Shown: in pieces, positions 9,501 to 18,171 of the stretch
How positions within the stretch are numbered: the stretch's first letter is position 1
Layout: every line of letters begins with the position of its first letter
Origin: Marivibrio halodurans
GTDB taxonomy: Bacteria; Pseudomonadota; Alphaproteobacteria; UBA8366; Aestuariispiraceae
Direction of reading: 5' to 3'
NCBI RefSeq assembly: GCF_017963645.1
Contig: NZ_JAGMWN010000001.1
Span: 558,001 to 622,000, forward strand
Length of the DNA: 64,000 nucleotides
Notes under the pieces: model-generated
Databases searched by the model: none
Told to the model about the DNA's origin: nothing
Seen by the model: the letters and a program-made list of their open reading frames with translations, nothing else
Program-made: the position numbers and the translations under genes

Positions 9501-9747
9501 AGAGCCCGTTGACGATGACGAGCCCGAGAAAGATACCGCACAACACGAAAAGGTACTGGACCTGCGTCAGCGTGACGCCCAGGAAGTCGATCGTCTCGCG
9601 GTCGGTATCGATCGCGCCGTTGATGATCGTCTTCGGCAGGTCGAAGGAATAATAGAGGAAAGGAAAGGATAGCAGCGTCAGCGCCAACGTGATGAGTTGC
9701 TGCGTCCGACTGTTCTGCCAGATGAAGCGGAACATGCTGCGATCCAT
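6592..9747 (-). CDS. ABC-exporter-like protein with degenerate split NBD and C-terminal cyclic-nucleotide-binding domain
   Basis: The protein has 1051 residues from ATG 9747, which is preceded by GGGGGAG; an in-frame start at 9837 lacks this. Residues ~1-320 resemble an exporter membrane domain with several hydrophobic helices. An NBD-like region begins near 350, but the Walker A position reads GGTTAVIATSGMAREIVG, without the GKS/T. About 370 residues containing three Q-loop-like motifs (FNGTIAANMFIG, YSSVAGNILFG, LTILDNILFG) separate it from a signature-like ISGGRLSGAQRQKLNL and a Walker B-like ILILSDPMSALD, where the usual DE is SD. The last ~140 residues form a cNMP-binding domain (YEPGEILMREGDDGDAAYVI, LVGELALLNDAKRSATV). 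ATP hydrolysis is doubtful. Transport substrate is unknown. Confidence 0.8.
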   Translation of the reverse strand: MDRSMFRFIWQNSRTQQLITLALTLLSFPFLYYSFDLPKTIINGAIDTDRETIDFLGVTLTQVQYLFVLCGIFLGLVIVNGLFKMRINTYKGVMAERLLRRLRFVLVARTLRFPLPQFQKTSSGEIVTMVTAEVEPLGGFFGDAFALIAFQGGTFLTIMAFMFAQDPYLGLAAFALIPVQGYVIPKLQRKVNLLGKERVKHVRSLSNRVGEIALGVQDVRAHDHVGHVLADISRRLGRIFDVRFEIYQRKFFMKFLNNFINQLTPFFFYAIGGYLVIQGELSFGALVAALAAYKDLAAPWKELLDYYQRLADARIKYDQLIGQFAPPGMLEEDLQQGRPTEEPALDGDIQASSLTWADEDGTRVIDGASFTLKAGGTTAVIATSGMAREIVGRLLARLLTPSTGRIRVGDRDIATLHEGVTGARIGYATGEPAFFNGTIAANMFIGLQRRPPDPEEEREDDTRRREIEEAEASGNSPFDPTRDWTDYAMAGVRDREALTERAVDLLRVVEMEEDMYSIGLRQTIDPEARADLAERVMTARRHVGEVLAERGFDDLVQTYDMGRYNTYSSVAGNILFGRPTVPEWAFDRLHENPVVRDLLERHGLIAKFYEIGLKCAELMVELFKDLPPGHPFFEQYSFIDEDLLPDLKVMVRKAKGGYEGGGLSDEERRQITGLPFKLVVQRHRLGLIDEAMQATLVDLRRTLHAENPEVFKPGGKVEPFDPARYNRGLTILDNILFGRIVHGRSDATDRVEAVVAELCDDLDLRRAIVRVAFDFQVGISGGRLSGAQRQKLNLVRNLVKRPAILILSDPMSALDAEARARIMPAVREAAGGATVIAVGGAPPEGIEVEQVLRIRNGRVTEERVGGEGGASPVAAPETAETPSPEDGSGEDGSGEDAALAVEARALQHLPLFANLDPTRLKFLAFTSERKHYEPGEILMREGDDGDAAYVILEGEAEVLVGEGATEKVLFTLDQNRLVGELALLNDAKRSATVRALRPTTALRLNREVFTELARQDPYFSFEMTRDLGRRLILTTDQLNTTRDELATLKGS

Positions 9748-9911
9748 CGCGGCGTCTCCCCCGAATTCAGCGCCGGCCGCCCTGCCCAAGGCGCCCTGCC
9801 CTAGCCACACCGCCCTAAGCCGCCCAGTCCCTGACAATGCCCCACCCCCGCCCCGCGATTTAAGCGAAGGCCGGGGGCCCTGTCATCCGGCATGCGCCGT
9901 GGTGGCATTCA

Positions 9912-10751
9912 TCACGCCGCGAACTGTTCCTTCAGGATGCGTTCCTCCAGATTATGCTCCGGATCGAACATGATCGTGGCCGCGATGCCGCGATCCTCGT
10001 GGATCGAGACATGGCGGACGTCGCGCACCTCGGTCGAATCCGCCACCGCGCTGACCGGGCGCTTCTGGGTGTTGCGAATCTCGAAATCCACATGCGCGCT
10101 CTGCGGCAGGAGGGCGCCGCGCCAGCGCCGGGGGCGGAAGGCGCTGATCGGGGTCAACGCCAGCACGCCCGCGCCCAGCGGCACGATCGGCCCGTGCGCG
10201 GAGAGATTATAGGCCGTGCTGCCGGCCGGCGTCGCCACCAGCGCGCCGTCGCACACCAACCCGTTGAGCCGCGCCACCCCGTCGACCCGGATGTCGATCT
10301 TGGCGGCCTGACGGGTTTCCCGGAAGACGGAGACTTCGTTGATCGCGATCGCCTCCTCGATCGTGCCGTCGACGCGGGTCGCGCGCATGCGCAAGGGGTA
10401 GAGCTTGAGCGCCTGGGCGCTGGCCAGCCGCTCCTCAAGCCCACCGGTGCGGTACTCGTTCATCAGGAAACCGACCGTGCCGCGATTCATGCCGTAGATC
10501 GGCTTGCCCGTGCCGATCAGCGCGCGCAGCGTATGCAGCATGAAGCCGTCCCCGCCCAGCGCGACGACGACATCCGCCTCCTCCGGCGTCTCCACGCCGT
10601 GATATTGCGACTTCAGCGCGCCCAGCGCCTGTTGCGCCTTTTCCGCCTCGGAGGAAACGAAGCAGATTCTGAGCGTCCCCACCCGTTCGCCCACCCGTTC
10701 GCCGGCCCGTTCGTCTGGCCTGTTGTCCGCGCTGTCCGGTCCCTCCGGCAT
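9912..10751 (-). CDS. nadK: NAD kinase
   Basis: The 279-residue cytosolic enzyme phosphorylates NAD to NADP. Diagnostic motifs are [15 protein letters not shown] (GGDG), [14 protein letters not shown], and [20 protein letters not shown]. The start at 10751 is chosen because AGGA lies at the right distance; the frame continues to 10841. The first ~25 residues are non-conserved and contain a short tandem repeat (GERVG repeated), encoded by 12 bp units near 10680-10703. The neighbouring gene on the other strand (10896) is divergent. There is no obvious operon partner. Confidence 0.95.
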   Translation of the reverse strand: MPEGPDSADNRPDERAGERVGERVGTLRICFVSSEAEKAQQALGALKSQYHGVETPEEADVVVALGGDGFMLHTLRALIGTGKPIYGMNRGTVGFLMNEYRTGGLEERLASAQALKLYPLRMRATRVDGTIEEAIAINEVSVFRETRQAAKIDIRVDGVARLNGLVCDGALVATPAGSTAYNLSAHGPIVPLGAGVLALTPISAFRPRRWRGALLPQSAHVDFEIRNTQKRPVSAVADSTEVRDVRHVSIHEDRGIAATIMFDPEHNLEERILKEQFAA

Positions 10752-10895
10752 CGTGACGATCCTTGCCTTTCGCCCCCGGCGCGCGCGACAGTCGATCCCG
10801 ACGCCGCCCGGAAGGCCGTGCGGTGACTGTACCCGGCACACATGGGCCCGGAAAGAGCGGAAGAAACGACGGATGAACGGATGGGAGGGTCGGCG

Positions 10896-11294
10896 ATGAG
10901 CCGCGAGGAAATCCTGTTCGCCAACGATGCCTTCTATCAGGCCTTCGCCGATGGCGACGAACGCGCGATGGAGGCCCTATGGGCGGAGGAGGCGCCGGTC
11001 GCCTGCCTGCATCCGGGATGGGAGCCCCTGATGGAGCGCGCCCATGTCATGGCGAGTTGGCGCGCCATCCTTCAGAACCCGCCGGCCGTGCGCTGCCTCG
11101 ACCCCCGGGTCTTCGACCAGGACGGCTGCGCCTTCGTGCTGTGCTGGGAGGCCGTGGGCGCGCAATATCTGGTCGCCACCAACATTTTCGTGCGCGAGGG
11201 CGGTCGCTGGCGCATGGTCCATCACCAATCCGGCCCGACCAACGGAAAACCTCCGAAGGCCGCCCAAGACACCGAAGCGCGCGTGATCAATTGA
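10896..11294 (+). CDS. SnoaL-like / NTF2-fold small protein
   Basis: The 132-residue protein has the pattern of the SnoaL_3/DUF4440 NTF2-like fold: an N-terminal helix ([17 protein letters not shown]), [16 protein letters not shown], and a C-terminal strand set ending [14 protein letters not shown]. Such proteins are small-molecule-binding or ketosteroid-isomerase-like; no specific reaction can be assigned. ATG at 10896 follows GGGAGG with a 7 nt gap, which decides against the frame start at 10842. It is divergent from nadK. The family is likely, the function unknown. Confidence 0.75.
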   Translation: MSREEILFANDAFYQAFADGDERAMEALWAEEAPVACLHPGWEPLMERAHVMASWRAILQNPPAVRCLDPRVFDQDGCAFVLCWEAVGAQYLVATNIFVREGGRWRMVHHQSGPTNGKPPKAAQDTEARVIN

Positions 11295-11339
11295 GGGGAA
11301 GGCGCCGCGCGACGACACACGCCGCGCCCTCCCGGCCCC

Positions 11340-11774
11340 CTATTCCGGCAGATCGTAGATCACGATGGTGACGCTTTTCGCGTCCGTCGTCTTGTCAGCC
11401 CCGTCGTGCCGGATCGCATAGGCATCGTCGGAAAGCCCGGGCAGATCGGCTTCCGCATCGTGTCCGCCGCCATGCGAGAACTTCTTCGTCTTGGATATAT
11501 TGACCTTTTCCACCTTCTTGGCGATGACGATTTCGTTGCGCGTCGCGGTGCGATAGATGCCGAAACTGCCGGTATTCGTCACCGAGGAGGCGCCCGGGTC
11601 GCCGATGGAGGCGACGATCCCGCTCTCTCCCGGCCCCAGCCGTTGCCCGGGAAAGGGCGGCGCATATTCGACATGGCCGTCCGGGAAATCCTGATCCTCG
11701 ATCGTGCCCTCGAAGCAGGCGATATAGAACGCCTTCCGGCCTTGGTTCTCCACATGGATATTCGTACGGCTCAT
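11340..11774 (-). CDS. Uncharacterised beta-rich protein
   Basis: I do not recognise this 144-residue protein. It begins MSRTNIHVENQGRKAFYIAC and has no signal peptide or membrane segment. It is rich in Gly, Thr, Asp and alternating hydrophobic residues, suggesting a beta-sandwich (VTNTGSFGIYRTATRNEIVIA, SVTIVIYDLPE). GGAGGGG lies just upstream of the ATG. Its upstream region (11775-11916) is clearly more AT-rich than the neighbourhood and its codons are less GC-biased, which hints at recent acquisition. It stands alone between a plus-strand NTF2-like gene and a minus-strand nucleotidyltransferase. Confidence 0.7.
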   Translation of the reverse strand: MSRTNIHVENQGRKAFYIACFEGTIEDQDFPDGHVEYAPPFPGQRLGPGESGIVASIGDPGASSVTNTGSFGIYRTATRNEIVIAKKVEKVNISKTKKFSHGGGHDAEADLPGLSDDAYAIRHDGADKTTDAKSVTIVIYDLPE

Positions 11775-11916
11775 GGTCGTCCCCTCCGTTTAAACCTTTC
11801 GTCCATAGTCCGGCACTAATCCGAAAGGCGTCAATCGGGGGGCGCACTTTTTACATGTTTTTCTATAAAACACCCCCAAAAAGGGACGAAACGGTAAACT
11901 CTTCGGGGATACCCCC

Positions 11917-12624
11917 TCACGCATAGGCCGTCACCACCTCCGCCAGCGTGGCGTCGGTGGGATCGGGAAGCCGGGCGATGGCGGCGCGGGCGCGGGCCAA
12001 ATCCTCCGGCGTATCGACGGCGATGGAAAGACCGCGATAGCGCGAATGGTTGGGGCTGATATTACGGATCTTGAAGTCCGCCGCATGCTCATAGGCCCAG
12101 GCGGTCACATGCTCGCGCCATTCAAGCGCCTGCGTCGCCGCGCAGATACGGGCCAGCGCCGGGCGGCTCACGGCCTCCGCGCTCGCCCCGATGGGATAGC
12201 CGCGCGGGAAAACGTTGGTCGCGATGTCGAGCGTCGGGTCGGCGAGATAGGCTTCCGCCACCGCGTCCGTCACCTCCGGATCGACGAAGGGACTATCTCC
12301 GCAGATGCGCACGAACCAGTCGAGCCCATGCGCCTCCATCGCGGCGAGGCAGCGCCCCGCCACATCCGACGCGTCGCCCCGGAAGCACCCGATCCCCTCC
12401 GCCCGCGCGAAGGCTTCCAGATCGTCATCCACCGCCCGGTCGGAGGTCGCCAGCAGCATCGCCGGCACCACCCGGCAACGTCGCAGCCGATCGATCGCGC
12501 GACCCAGCACCGGCCGTCCGGCAAGGTCCATCAGCCCCTTGCCCGGCAGGCGGCGGCTGTCGAGACGGGCGAGCAGGATCAACGCGGCGGGGCCCCGGGT
12601 GGTCGGGGCACTTGTGATGGTCAT
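11917..12624 (-). CDS. SpsF-type cytidylyltransferase-like nucleotidyltransferase
   Basis: The 235-residue protein opens with LILLARLDSRRLPGKGLMDLAGRP, the nucleotide-binding loop of the CMP-sugar/SpsF family (R-x-x-S/R-x-R-L-P-G-K). GRAIDRLRRCRVV and VRICGDSPFVDPEV (GDSPF, metal-binding Asp region) also fit. SpsF-like proteins activate sugars with CMP or act in polysaccharide synthesis; substrate specificity cannot be read. It is divergent from the HisA-like gene. No polysaccharide cluster surrounds it, although an epimerase/aminotransferase pair occurs at 44102-46388. Confidence 0.8.
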   Translation of the reverse strand: MTITSAPTTRGPAALILLARLDSRRLPGKGLMDLAGRPVLGRAIDRLRRCRVVPAMLLATSDRAVDDDLEAFARAEGIGCFRGDASDVAGRCLAAMEAHGLDWFVRICGDSPFVDPEVTDAVAEAYLADPTLDIATNVFPRGYPIGASAEAVSRPALARICAATQALEWREHVTAWAYEHAADFKIRNISPNHSRYRGLSIAVDTPEDLARARAAIARLPDPTDATLAEVVTAYA

Positions 12625-12876
12625 GCGCGGCGTTCCTCGGTCGTGCGGACTGGCGGACGATCAATCCACCCCGCACGGTATCACGGTGATCGAAGGCGGC
12701 GGCAAGCGGAAATCGGCGCCTCGGCCGCCCGGACGCTCGCGCCATGGGTGCCTTTTGTCGCCGAAACGCGCCAAGGCGTCGTGTCCATGCGAGGAAAAGG
12801 CGGCGCCCATGCTATTCTCGGTATCAGGCATCGGCGGCGAACGACCGATCAAGCCCAGGCGAAAGGGAGCGGCCCC

Positions 12877-13620
12877 ATGATCATCTATCCCGATATCGAG
12901 GTGAAGGACGGCAAATGCGTCATCCTGCGGCGCGGCAGTTTCGACGATCCCAAGGTCTATGACATCGAACCGCTGGCGGCGGCCAAGCGTTTCGAGGCGT
13001 CGGGCGCGGAATATCTCCACGTCGTCGATCTGGACGGCGTCCTGCAGGGCGGCCGCCACAATGCGGAAACCATCGTCGAGATCATCGAGACCGTCTCCAT
13101 CCCCGTCCAGGTCGGCGGCGGCATCCGCACCATGGCCACGGCCGATTGGTGGATGGAACACGGCGCGGCGCGCATCGTGCTCGGCACCGCGGCGATCAAG
13201 GACCGGACCTTCGTGCGCAATGCCTGCGCGCGCTATCCGGGGAAGGTCGTCGTCTCGCTCGACGCGCGCGACGGCTATGTCATGGTCGATGGCTGGCGCG
13301 AGCAGACCGGCTTCACCGCGAGCGAGATCGCGAAGGATCTGGCCGACAGCGGCGTGGCGGCGATCGTCTTCACCGATATCGACGCCCAGGAAGGACCGAA
13401 GGAAGCGACCTTCGCGGAGACCAGCGCGCTCGGCCAGGAGATAGCCATACCGCTGATCTCCTCCGGCTGCGTGCAGTCGCTGGACGATGTCTCGGTGCTG
13501 CGCCATATCCCCGGCATCCATGGCACGATCATCGGCTGGGCCTTCTATGAGCGCTGGGTGTCGGTCCGCGCGGCGCTGGCCGTCGCCCGGGAACCGGCGA
13601 CGGAGGCGGAGTTCATCTAG
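12877..13620 (+). CDS. HisA-family TIM-barrel paralogue
   Basis: The 247-residue protein has HisA/HisF architecture: EVKDGKCVILRRGSFDDPKV, VVDLDGVLQGG, the phosphate loop VQVGGGIRT, SLDARDGYVMVDGWRE, TDIDAQEGP and a second phosphate loop SSGCVQSLDDV. HisA isomerises ProFAR to PRFAR in histidine synthesis. At the N terminus the canonical A-I/L-D-L, with the catalytic Asp, reads D-I-E-V, so the Asp is Glu. The second phosphate loop has Cys in place of a Gly. No other his genes are near, so this may be a specialised paralogue and not the biosynthetic HisA. GGGAG precedes ATG 12877. Confidence 0.8.
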   Translation: MIIYPDIEVKDGKCVILRRGSFDDPKVYDIEPLAAAKRFEASGAEYLHVVDLDGVLQGGRHNAETIVEIIETVSIPVQVGGGIRTMATADWWMEHGAARIVLGTAAIKDRTFVRNACARYPGKVVVSLDARDGYVMVDGWREQTGFTASEIAKDLADSGVAAIVFTDIDAQEGPKEATFAETSALGQEIAIPLISSGCVQSLDDVSVLRHIPGIHGTIIGWAFYERWVSVRAALAVAREPATEAEFI

Positions 13621-13647
13621 GGGCGTTCAGGACCCTAGGCGGCCGAG

Positions 13648-14871
13648 CTATAAGGCTGCGGTCAGGGGCCGGGCGAGATCACCGTTCGGCGCGACCGATA
13701 CGTCGTCGAGGCCGAGCCACCCGGCCATCTCCCGCAGCGCGGGCGCCAGCCGTTCGGCAAGCGGACCCGTCGGCTCGCCCGCCTCCGCGAAGGCGCCTTG
13801 CACCAGCAGGCGCCGTCCCTCCCGGTCGGCCTTGAGGTCGAGACGCCCGGCCAGCCGGTCGTCGAGCGCGATGGGCAGGACGTAATAGCCGAAGGCCCGC
13901 TTGTGCGCGGGCGTGTAGATCTCCAGCCGATAGTGGAAATCGAACAGCCGCTCCGCCCGTGGCCGGAACCAGCAGACCGGGTCGAAGGGGACGAGCAACG
14001 TGCAGCCCTCAAGCCGCCGCTTGCCCGCGTCCGGCACCAGATAGGCCGGGTCCTTCCAGCCCTTCACCCGGGCGGGGATCAGCGCCCCCTCCTCCACCAG
14101 TTCGGCGACGCGCGCCCGGCTCTCCGCCGAGGGCAGGCGATAGAAATCGCGCAGATCCGGCTCCGTCGCGATGCCCAATGCGCCGGCCGCGCGGCGCAGC
14201 AGGGTGCGCTGCGCCTCCTCCCGGCTGGGGGTCGGGGTTTCGACGACGGCGCGGGGCAGCACACGTTCCGTCAGATCATAGATGCGGGTGAAACCGGCCG
14301 TCCGGCGCGTCGCCGTCGTGATCTCGCCGCCCCAGAACAGGAACTCCGCCGCCTCCTTCGCCTCGCTCCACCCCCACCAAGGGTCGGTCGGGCCGTTCGT
14401 CGTGCCGGTCAGTTCGGAGGCCGCGACGGGACCGCGGTCGGCGATCTCGTCGCGTACGCGTTGGATGGCTTTCGGATTCTCCCGCGCGAAACGGGCAAGG
14501 CGGCCATAGATTCCAATGCCCCGCGCCGCGTCCTCCATGCGCCAGCGGAAACAGGGCTGAAGCTCCACCGGCAGCAGGGAGCATTCATGGCCCCAATATT
14601 CGAACAGGCTGCGCCGTCGCCCGCCATAGGCTTCCTTCTCCAGCAGCGCATGGTCGTAAGCGCCCAGGCGGGAGAAAAGCGGCAGGAAATGCGCGCGCTC
14701 CAGCACATTGACGCTGTCCACCTGCAACACGCCCAGGGCGCGCGCGGTCTTGCGCACCTGCGCGGCGCTCACCGGCCCGTCCGGCCGGCGGCGGTGCAGC
14801 CCCAGATGCGCCAACGCGACGCGGCGCGCCTGAAGCGGCGTCAGCGTCTCACCCGCCAAACGTTTCGCCAT
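13648..14871 (-). CDS. ycaQ: YcaQ/AlkX-type DNA glycosylase (HTH_42 winged-helix family)
   Basis: The 407-residue protein matches the YcaQ family (former DUF1006), helix-turn-helix repeat glycosylases that unhook interstrand DNA crosslinks and remove N7-alkylpurines. Visible marks are LTPLQARRVALAHLGL, the Q-hydrophobic-D catalytic motif in GVLQVDSVNVLERAHF, and LFEYWGHECSLLP. The QVD motif suggests the YcaQ/AlkX group instead of the QxQ AlkZ group. The ATG is 9 bases downstream of the nitrilase stop, so the two genes are very probably one transcript. Confidence 0.88.
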   Translation of the reverse strand: MAKRLAGETLTPLQARRVALAHLGLHRRRPDGPVSAAQVRKTARALGVLQVDSVNVLERAHFLPLFSRLGAYDHALLEKEAYGGRRRSLFEYWGHECSLLPVELQPCFRWRMEDAARGIGIYGRLARFARENPKAIQRVRDEIADRGPVAASELTGTTNGPTDPWWGWSEAKEAAEFLFWGGEITTATRRTAGFTRIYDLTERVLPRAVVETPTPSREEAQRTLLRRAAGALGIATEPDLRDFYRLPSAESRARVAELVEEGALIPARVKGWKDPAYLVPDAGKRRLEGCTLLVPFDPVCWFRPRAERLFDFHYRLEIYTPAHKRAFGYYVLPIALDDRLAGRLDLKADREGRRLLVQGAFAEAGEPTGPLAERLAPALREMAGWLGLDDVSVAPNGDLARPLTAAL

Positions 14872-14880
14872 GACGCCCGG

Positions 14881-15816
14881 TCACCCCTGCGCGATGGAGA
14901 TCGCATCCGCGTCCCAGGAACCGGGCCAGACCTCAGCCCGCCCGGCGCTGCGCAGGTGCCGGATCATGCCGACCGGCACGTCCCGGGCGATCAGCAGGGG
15001 GCCATCGCCCTCTGCCTCCGGGCGCCCCGCCTCCTCCGCGAAGCGCCCGTCATAGCCGAGTTCCGCCTCGCACGGCAGGAAGACGGCCGCGCCGGAGAAA
15101 TTCGGGCGCGCGTTATTGGGCAGCGCGGAGCCGATGGAACCGACCGCGCAAACCGCCGTCTGCAATTCCACCGCCCGGGCCTTGGCGCAGCCGAAGACGC
15201 GGGAATAGCCGGACTCCTTCTCCGTCATCGAGGGGACGAGGATCAGGTCCAGGTCCGGCTCGCTGCGCGCGATCTTGGCGGAGAGCGCCGGCAACTCGAT
15301 GTCGAGGCAGATCAAGGTCGCGATGCGCAGCCCGTTCCACTCCACCATCTCCACCTTGCCGCCGGTAGCCAAGTGCCAGCCCCGTGGGTCCTTCTCTCCC
15401 GGCGTCAGACACAGCTTGTCCTGCGCCACGACCCGGCCGTCCGGCAGGATCAGATGGGCACGGTTGAGGTGCTTCGGCCCGTCGGAGTCCGGATCGGCGG
15501 CGGGGTCGGGCACGGGCACCGTGCCGGCCAGCAGGGCGATCCCCGCCTTCTCCACCAGCTTTGGCAATTCGGCCAGCGCCTTGCGCGCCTCGTCGGCCAT
15601 GAAGCCGATTTCCTCCATCGGCTTAAGCCCGCCGGGGGCATAGCCCAGCCATTGCTCGCTCGCATATTCGGGCAGGACCAGGATATCGGCGCCGCCCGCC
15701 TTCGCCTCGGCCAGTTTCGCCTCCACCTTGGCGAGCCAGGCGTCGATGCCGTTCAGCGGCTGTGCCATGTTGGTGGCCCAGAGCGCGACGGTGGCGAAAT
15801 CCTTGCGGACGGTCAT
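14881..15816 (-). CDS. Carbon-nitrogen hydrolase (nitrilase superfamily)
   Basis: The 311-residue enzyme carries the Glu-Lys-Cys triad of nitrilases: ILVLPEYASEQWLG (Glu), DKLCLTPGEKDPRGW (Lys) and IATLICLDIELPAL (Cys). Family members hydrolyse amides such as omega-amides, N-carbamoyl compounds or deaminated glutathione; the substrate cannot be chosen from sequence alone. ATG 15816 follows GAGGA and gives MTVRKDFATVALW; the frame runs further upstream without support. It is first in a two-gene unit with ycaQ and divergent from trpE(G). Confidence 0.85.
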   Translation of the reverse strand: MTVRKDFATVALWATNMAQPLNGIDAWLAKVEAKLAEAKAGGADILVLPEYASEQWLGYAPGGLKPMEEIGFMADEARKALAELPKLVEKAGIALLAGTVPVPDPAADPDSDGPKHLNRAHLILPDGRVVAQDKLCLTPGEKDPRGWHLATGGKVEMVEWNGLRIATLICLDIELPALSAKIARSEPDLDLILVPSMTEKESGYSRVFGCAKARAVELQTAVCAVGSIGSALPNNARPNFSGAAVFLPCEAELGYDGRFAEEAGRPEAEGDGPLLIARDVPVGMIRHLRSAGRAEVWPGSWDADAISIAQG

Positions 15817-15986
15817 GAAGCGATCCTCGTTCCGAATAAAGGATGGATGATGCACGAACGGGCCGATGCTAGCGGCTCTCCCCGGAAAGGACGAGCCCCT
15901 TACCGCTTGCACCGCGTGAGCGGAGCGAATACTGACGAGGCGAGCTTACCGAGCGCAACCCCAGAGATTTGGCCGATCGACCCGCG

Positions 15987-18137
15987 ATGAGCGATATCAG
16001 CTTCGAAACCGCCGGCGGCATAACCATCCGCCGCAGCGAGGAACCCGCCCCCTACGAAACCGCGATCGACGATGTGATCGAGCGGTTCGACGGCCGGCCG
16101 GGTGCCCTGTTCTCCTCGAACTACGAGTATCCGGGGCGCTATACGCGCTGGGACGCGGCGGTGGTGGACCCGCCGTTGATCATCGCATCGCGCGGACGGA
16201 CCATGCGGTTCGAACCGCAGAATGCGCGCGGGGCGCTGCTGGCCCGCATCATCGCCGGGGCGCTGGACGGCCACGGCGATATCGCCACCAGCGCATGGGA
16301 GGGCGAGACCTTCACGGTGAGCGTCGCGGAACCCTCGCGCCATTATGACGAGGAGGAGCGCTCCAAGGCCCCGACGGTCTTCTCCATCCTGCGCCGGGTG
16401 GTCGAGTTGTTCCGCACGGACGGGGACGACAATCTCGGCCTCTACGGCGCTTTCGGCTACGATCTGTGCTTCCAGTTCGACCCCATCGCCTTCAATCTGG
16501 AGCGCCCGGCGGACCAGCGCGACATGGTGCTGTTCCTACCCGACCAACTCGTCGTGGTCGACCATTACACGGTCAGCGCCAAGCGCTATCGCTACAGTTT
16601 CGAGATCGGCGGGGAGAGCACCGGCGATCTCGACGGCACCATCGCGGAAGCGCCGTTCGAGGCGGCGGAAACCGTGCCCAACCCCGGCGATCACGTGCCC
16701 GGCGAATACGCCAAGCTGGTCGAGCACGCGAAGGAAAGCTTCCGCGCCGGCGATCTGTTCGAGGTTGTGCCGGGCCAAGTCTTCCACGAGCGGTGCGAAA
16801 TGCCGCCCGCCGGCATTTTCCGTCATCTGCGCCAGATTAACCCCTCGCCCTATGGCTTCCTGATGAATCTGGGCCAGGGCGAGTATCTGGTCGGCGCCAG
16901 CCCGGAGATGTTCGTGCGCGTCACCGGCCGCCGGGTGGAAACCTGCCCGATCAGCGGCACCATCCGGCGCGGCGAGGACGCAATCGAGGATTCGCAGCAG
17001 ATCCTGAAGCTCCTCAACTCCAAGAAGGACGAGGCGGAGCTAACCATGTGCTCCGACGTCGACCGCAACGACAAGAGCCGGGTGTGCGAGCCGGGTTCCG
17101 TGCGTCTGATCGGACGGCGCCAGATCGAGATGTATTCGCGCCTGATCCACACGGTCGACCATATCGAGGGGCGCCTGCGCCCGGAGATGGACGGCTTCGA
17201 CGCCTTCCTGACCCATGCCTGGGCGGTGACGGTGACGGGGGCGCCCAAGCTGTGGGCCATGCGTTTCATCGAAAATCATGAGAAGAGCCCGCGCGCCTGG
17301 TATGGCGGCGCGGTCGGCATGGCGCATTTCAACGGCGACATGAACACCGGCCTGACGCTCCGCACGATCCATATCAAGGACGGCTATGCCCGCGTGCGCG
17401 CCGGGGCGACGCTGCTCTATGATTCGATTCCCGAGGAGGAGGAGAAGGAGACCGAGCTCAAGGCCTCCGCCCTGCGCGCCGCGATCAAGCGTCCGGCCAA
17501 TTCCGAGGGCGCGGATCTCGACCAGGAGGTGCGCAAGGTCGGCACCGGCAAGACCATCCTGCTGGTCGATCACGAGGACAGCTTCGTCCATACGCTCGCC
17601 AACTATTTCCGGCAGACCGGCGCGCGCGTGGTGACGGTGCGCACGCCGCTGGCCGACGATGTCTACGACCGGGTGAAGCCCGATCTCGTCGTCCTCTCCC
17701 CCGGGCCGGGGTCGCCGCGCGACTTCGATTGCGCGCGCACGATCGAGGGGGCGATGCAGCGCGACCTGCCGATATTCGGCGTCTGCCTGGGCCTGCAGGC
17801 GCTGGCGGAACAGGCGGGGGCCAGCCTCGATCGACTGGACGTGCCGATGCACGGCAAGCCCAGCCGCATCAAGGTGACGCAGGCGGGTCGCGTCTTCGCG
17901 CGGCTGTCGAATGAATTGACGGTCGGCCGCTACCACTCCCTCCACGTGCTGCCACGGACGCTGCCGGATAGCTTCAGGGTCACGGCGGTCACGGACGACG
18001 ACGTCGTCATGGCGATCGAGCATGCGGAGCGTCCGATCGCCGCCGTGCAGTTCCACCCGGAAAGCATCATGTCGCTCGGCAAGGCCGCCGGCATGCGGAT
18101 CGTGGAGAATGTGGTGGAGTCCCTGACGAAACGCTGA
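15987..18137 (+). CDS. trpE(G): Anthranilate synthase, fused TrpE-TrpG
   Basis: The 716-residue bifunctional enzyme makes anthranilate from chorismate and glutamine. Residues ~1-500 are TrpE ([72 protein letters not shown]). A short linker (~505-520) leads to TrpG with [29 protein letters not shown], the glutaminase Cys in [14 protein letters not shown], and the His-Glu pair in AVQFHPES. This TrpE(G) fusion is typical of several alphaproteobacteria. No Trp-codon-rich leader peptide or attenuator is evident in the 170 bp upstream. ATG 15987 is preferred over TTG 15969. Confidence 0.95.
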   Translation: MSDISFETAGGITIRRSEEPAPYETAIDDVIERFDGRPGALFSSNYEYPGRYTRWDAAVVDPPLIIASRGRTMRFEPQNARGALLARIIAGALDGHGDIATSAWEGETFTVSVAEPSRHYDEEERSKAPTVFSILRRVVELFRTDGDDNLGLYGAFGYDLCFQFDPIAFNLERPADQRDMVLFLPDQLVVVDHYTVSAKRYRYSFEIGGESTGDLDGTIAEAPFEAAETVPNPGDHVPGEYAKLVEHAKESFRAGDLFEVVPGQVFHERCEMPPAGIFRHLRQINPSPYGFLMNLGQGEYLVGASPEMFVRVTGRRVETCPISGTIRRGEDAIEDSQQILKLLNSKKDEAELTMCSDVDRNDKSRVCEPGSVRLIGRRQIEMYSRLIHTVDHIEGRLRPEMDGFDAFLTHAWAVTVTGAPKLWAMRFIENHEKSPRAWYGGAVGMAHFNGDMNTGLTLRTIHIKDGYARVRAGATLLYDSIPEEEEKETELKASALRAAIKRPANSEGADLDQEVRKVGTGKTILLVDHEDSFVHTLANYFRQTGARVVTVRTPLADDVYDRVKPDLVVLSPGPGSPRDFDCARTIEGAMQRDLPIFGVCLGLQALAEQAGASLDRLDVPMHGKPSRIKVTQAGRVFARLSNELTVGRYHSLHVLPRTLPDSFRVTAVTDDDVVMAIEHAERPIAAVQFHPESIMSLGKAAGMRIVENVVESLTKR

Positions 18138-18171
18138 GGGATGGGGGCGGCTGCGGACGGGACGCCCCCTC

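Noticed and set aside
15817-15986. A possible trp leader peptide/attenuator before trpE(G)
   Set aside because: No run of Trp codons and no terminator-antiterminator pair could be seen.
13798-15990. A 730-residue plus-strand ORF opposite ycaQ and the nitrilase
   Set aside because: It crosses two well-supported minus-strand genes and has shadow composition.
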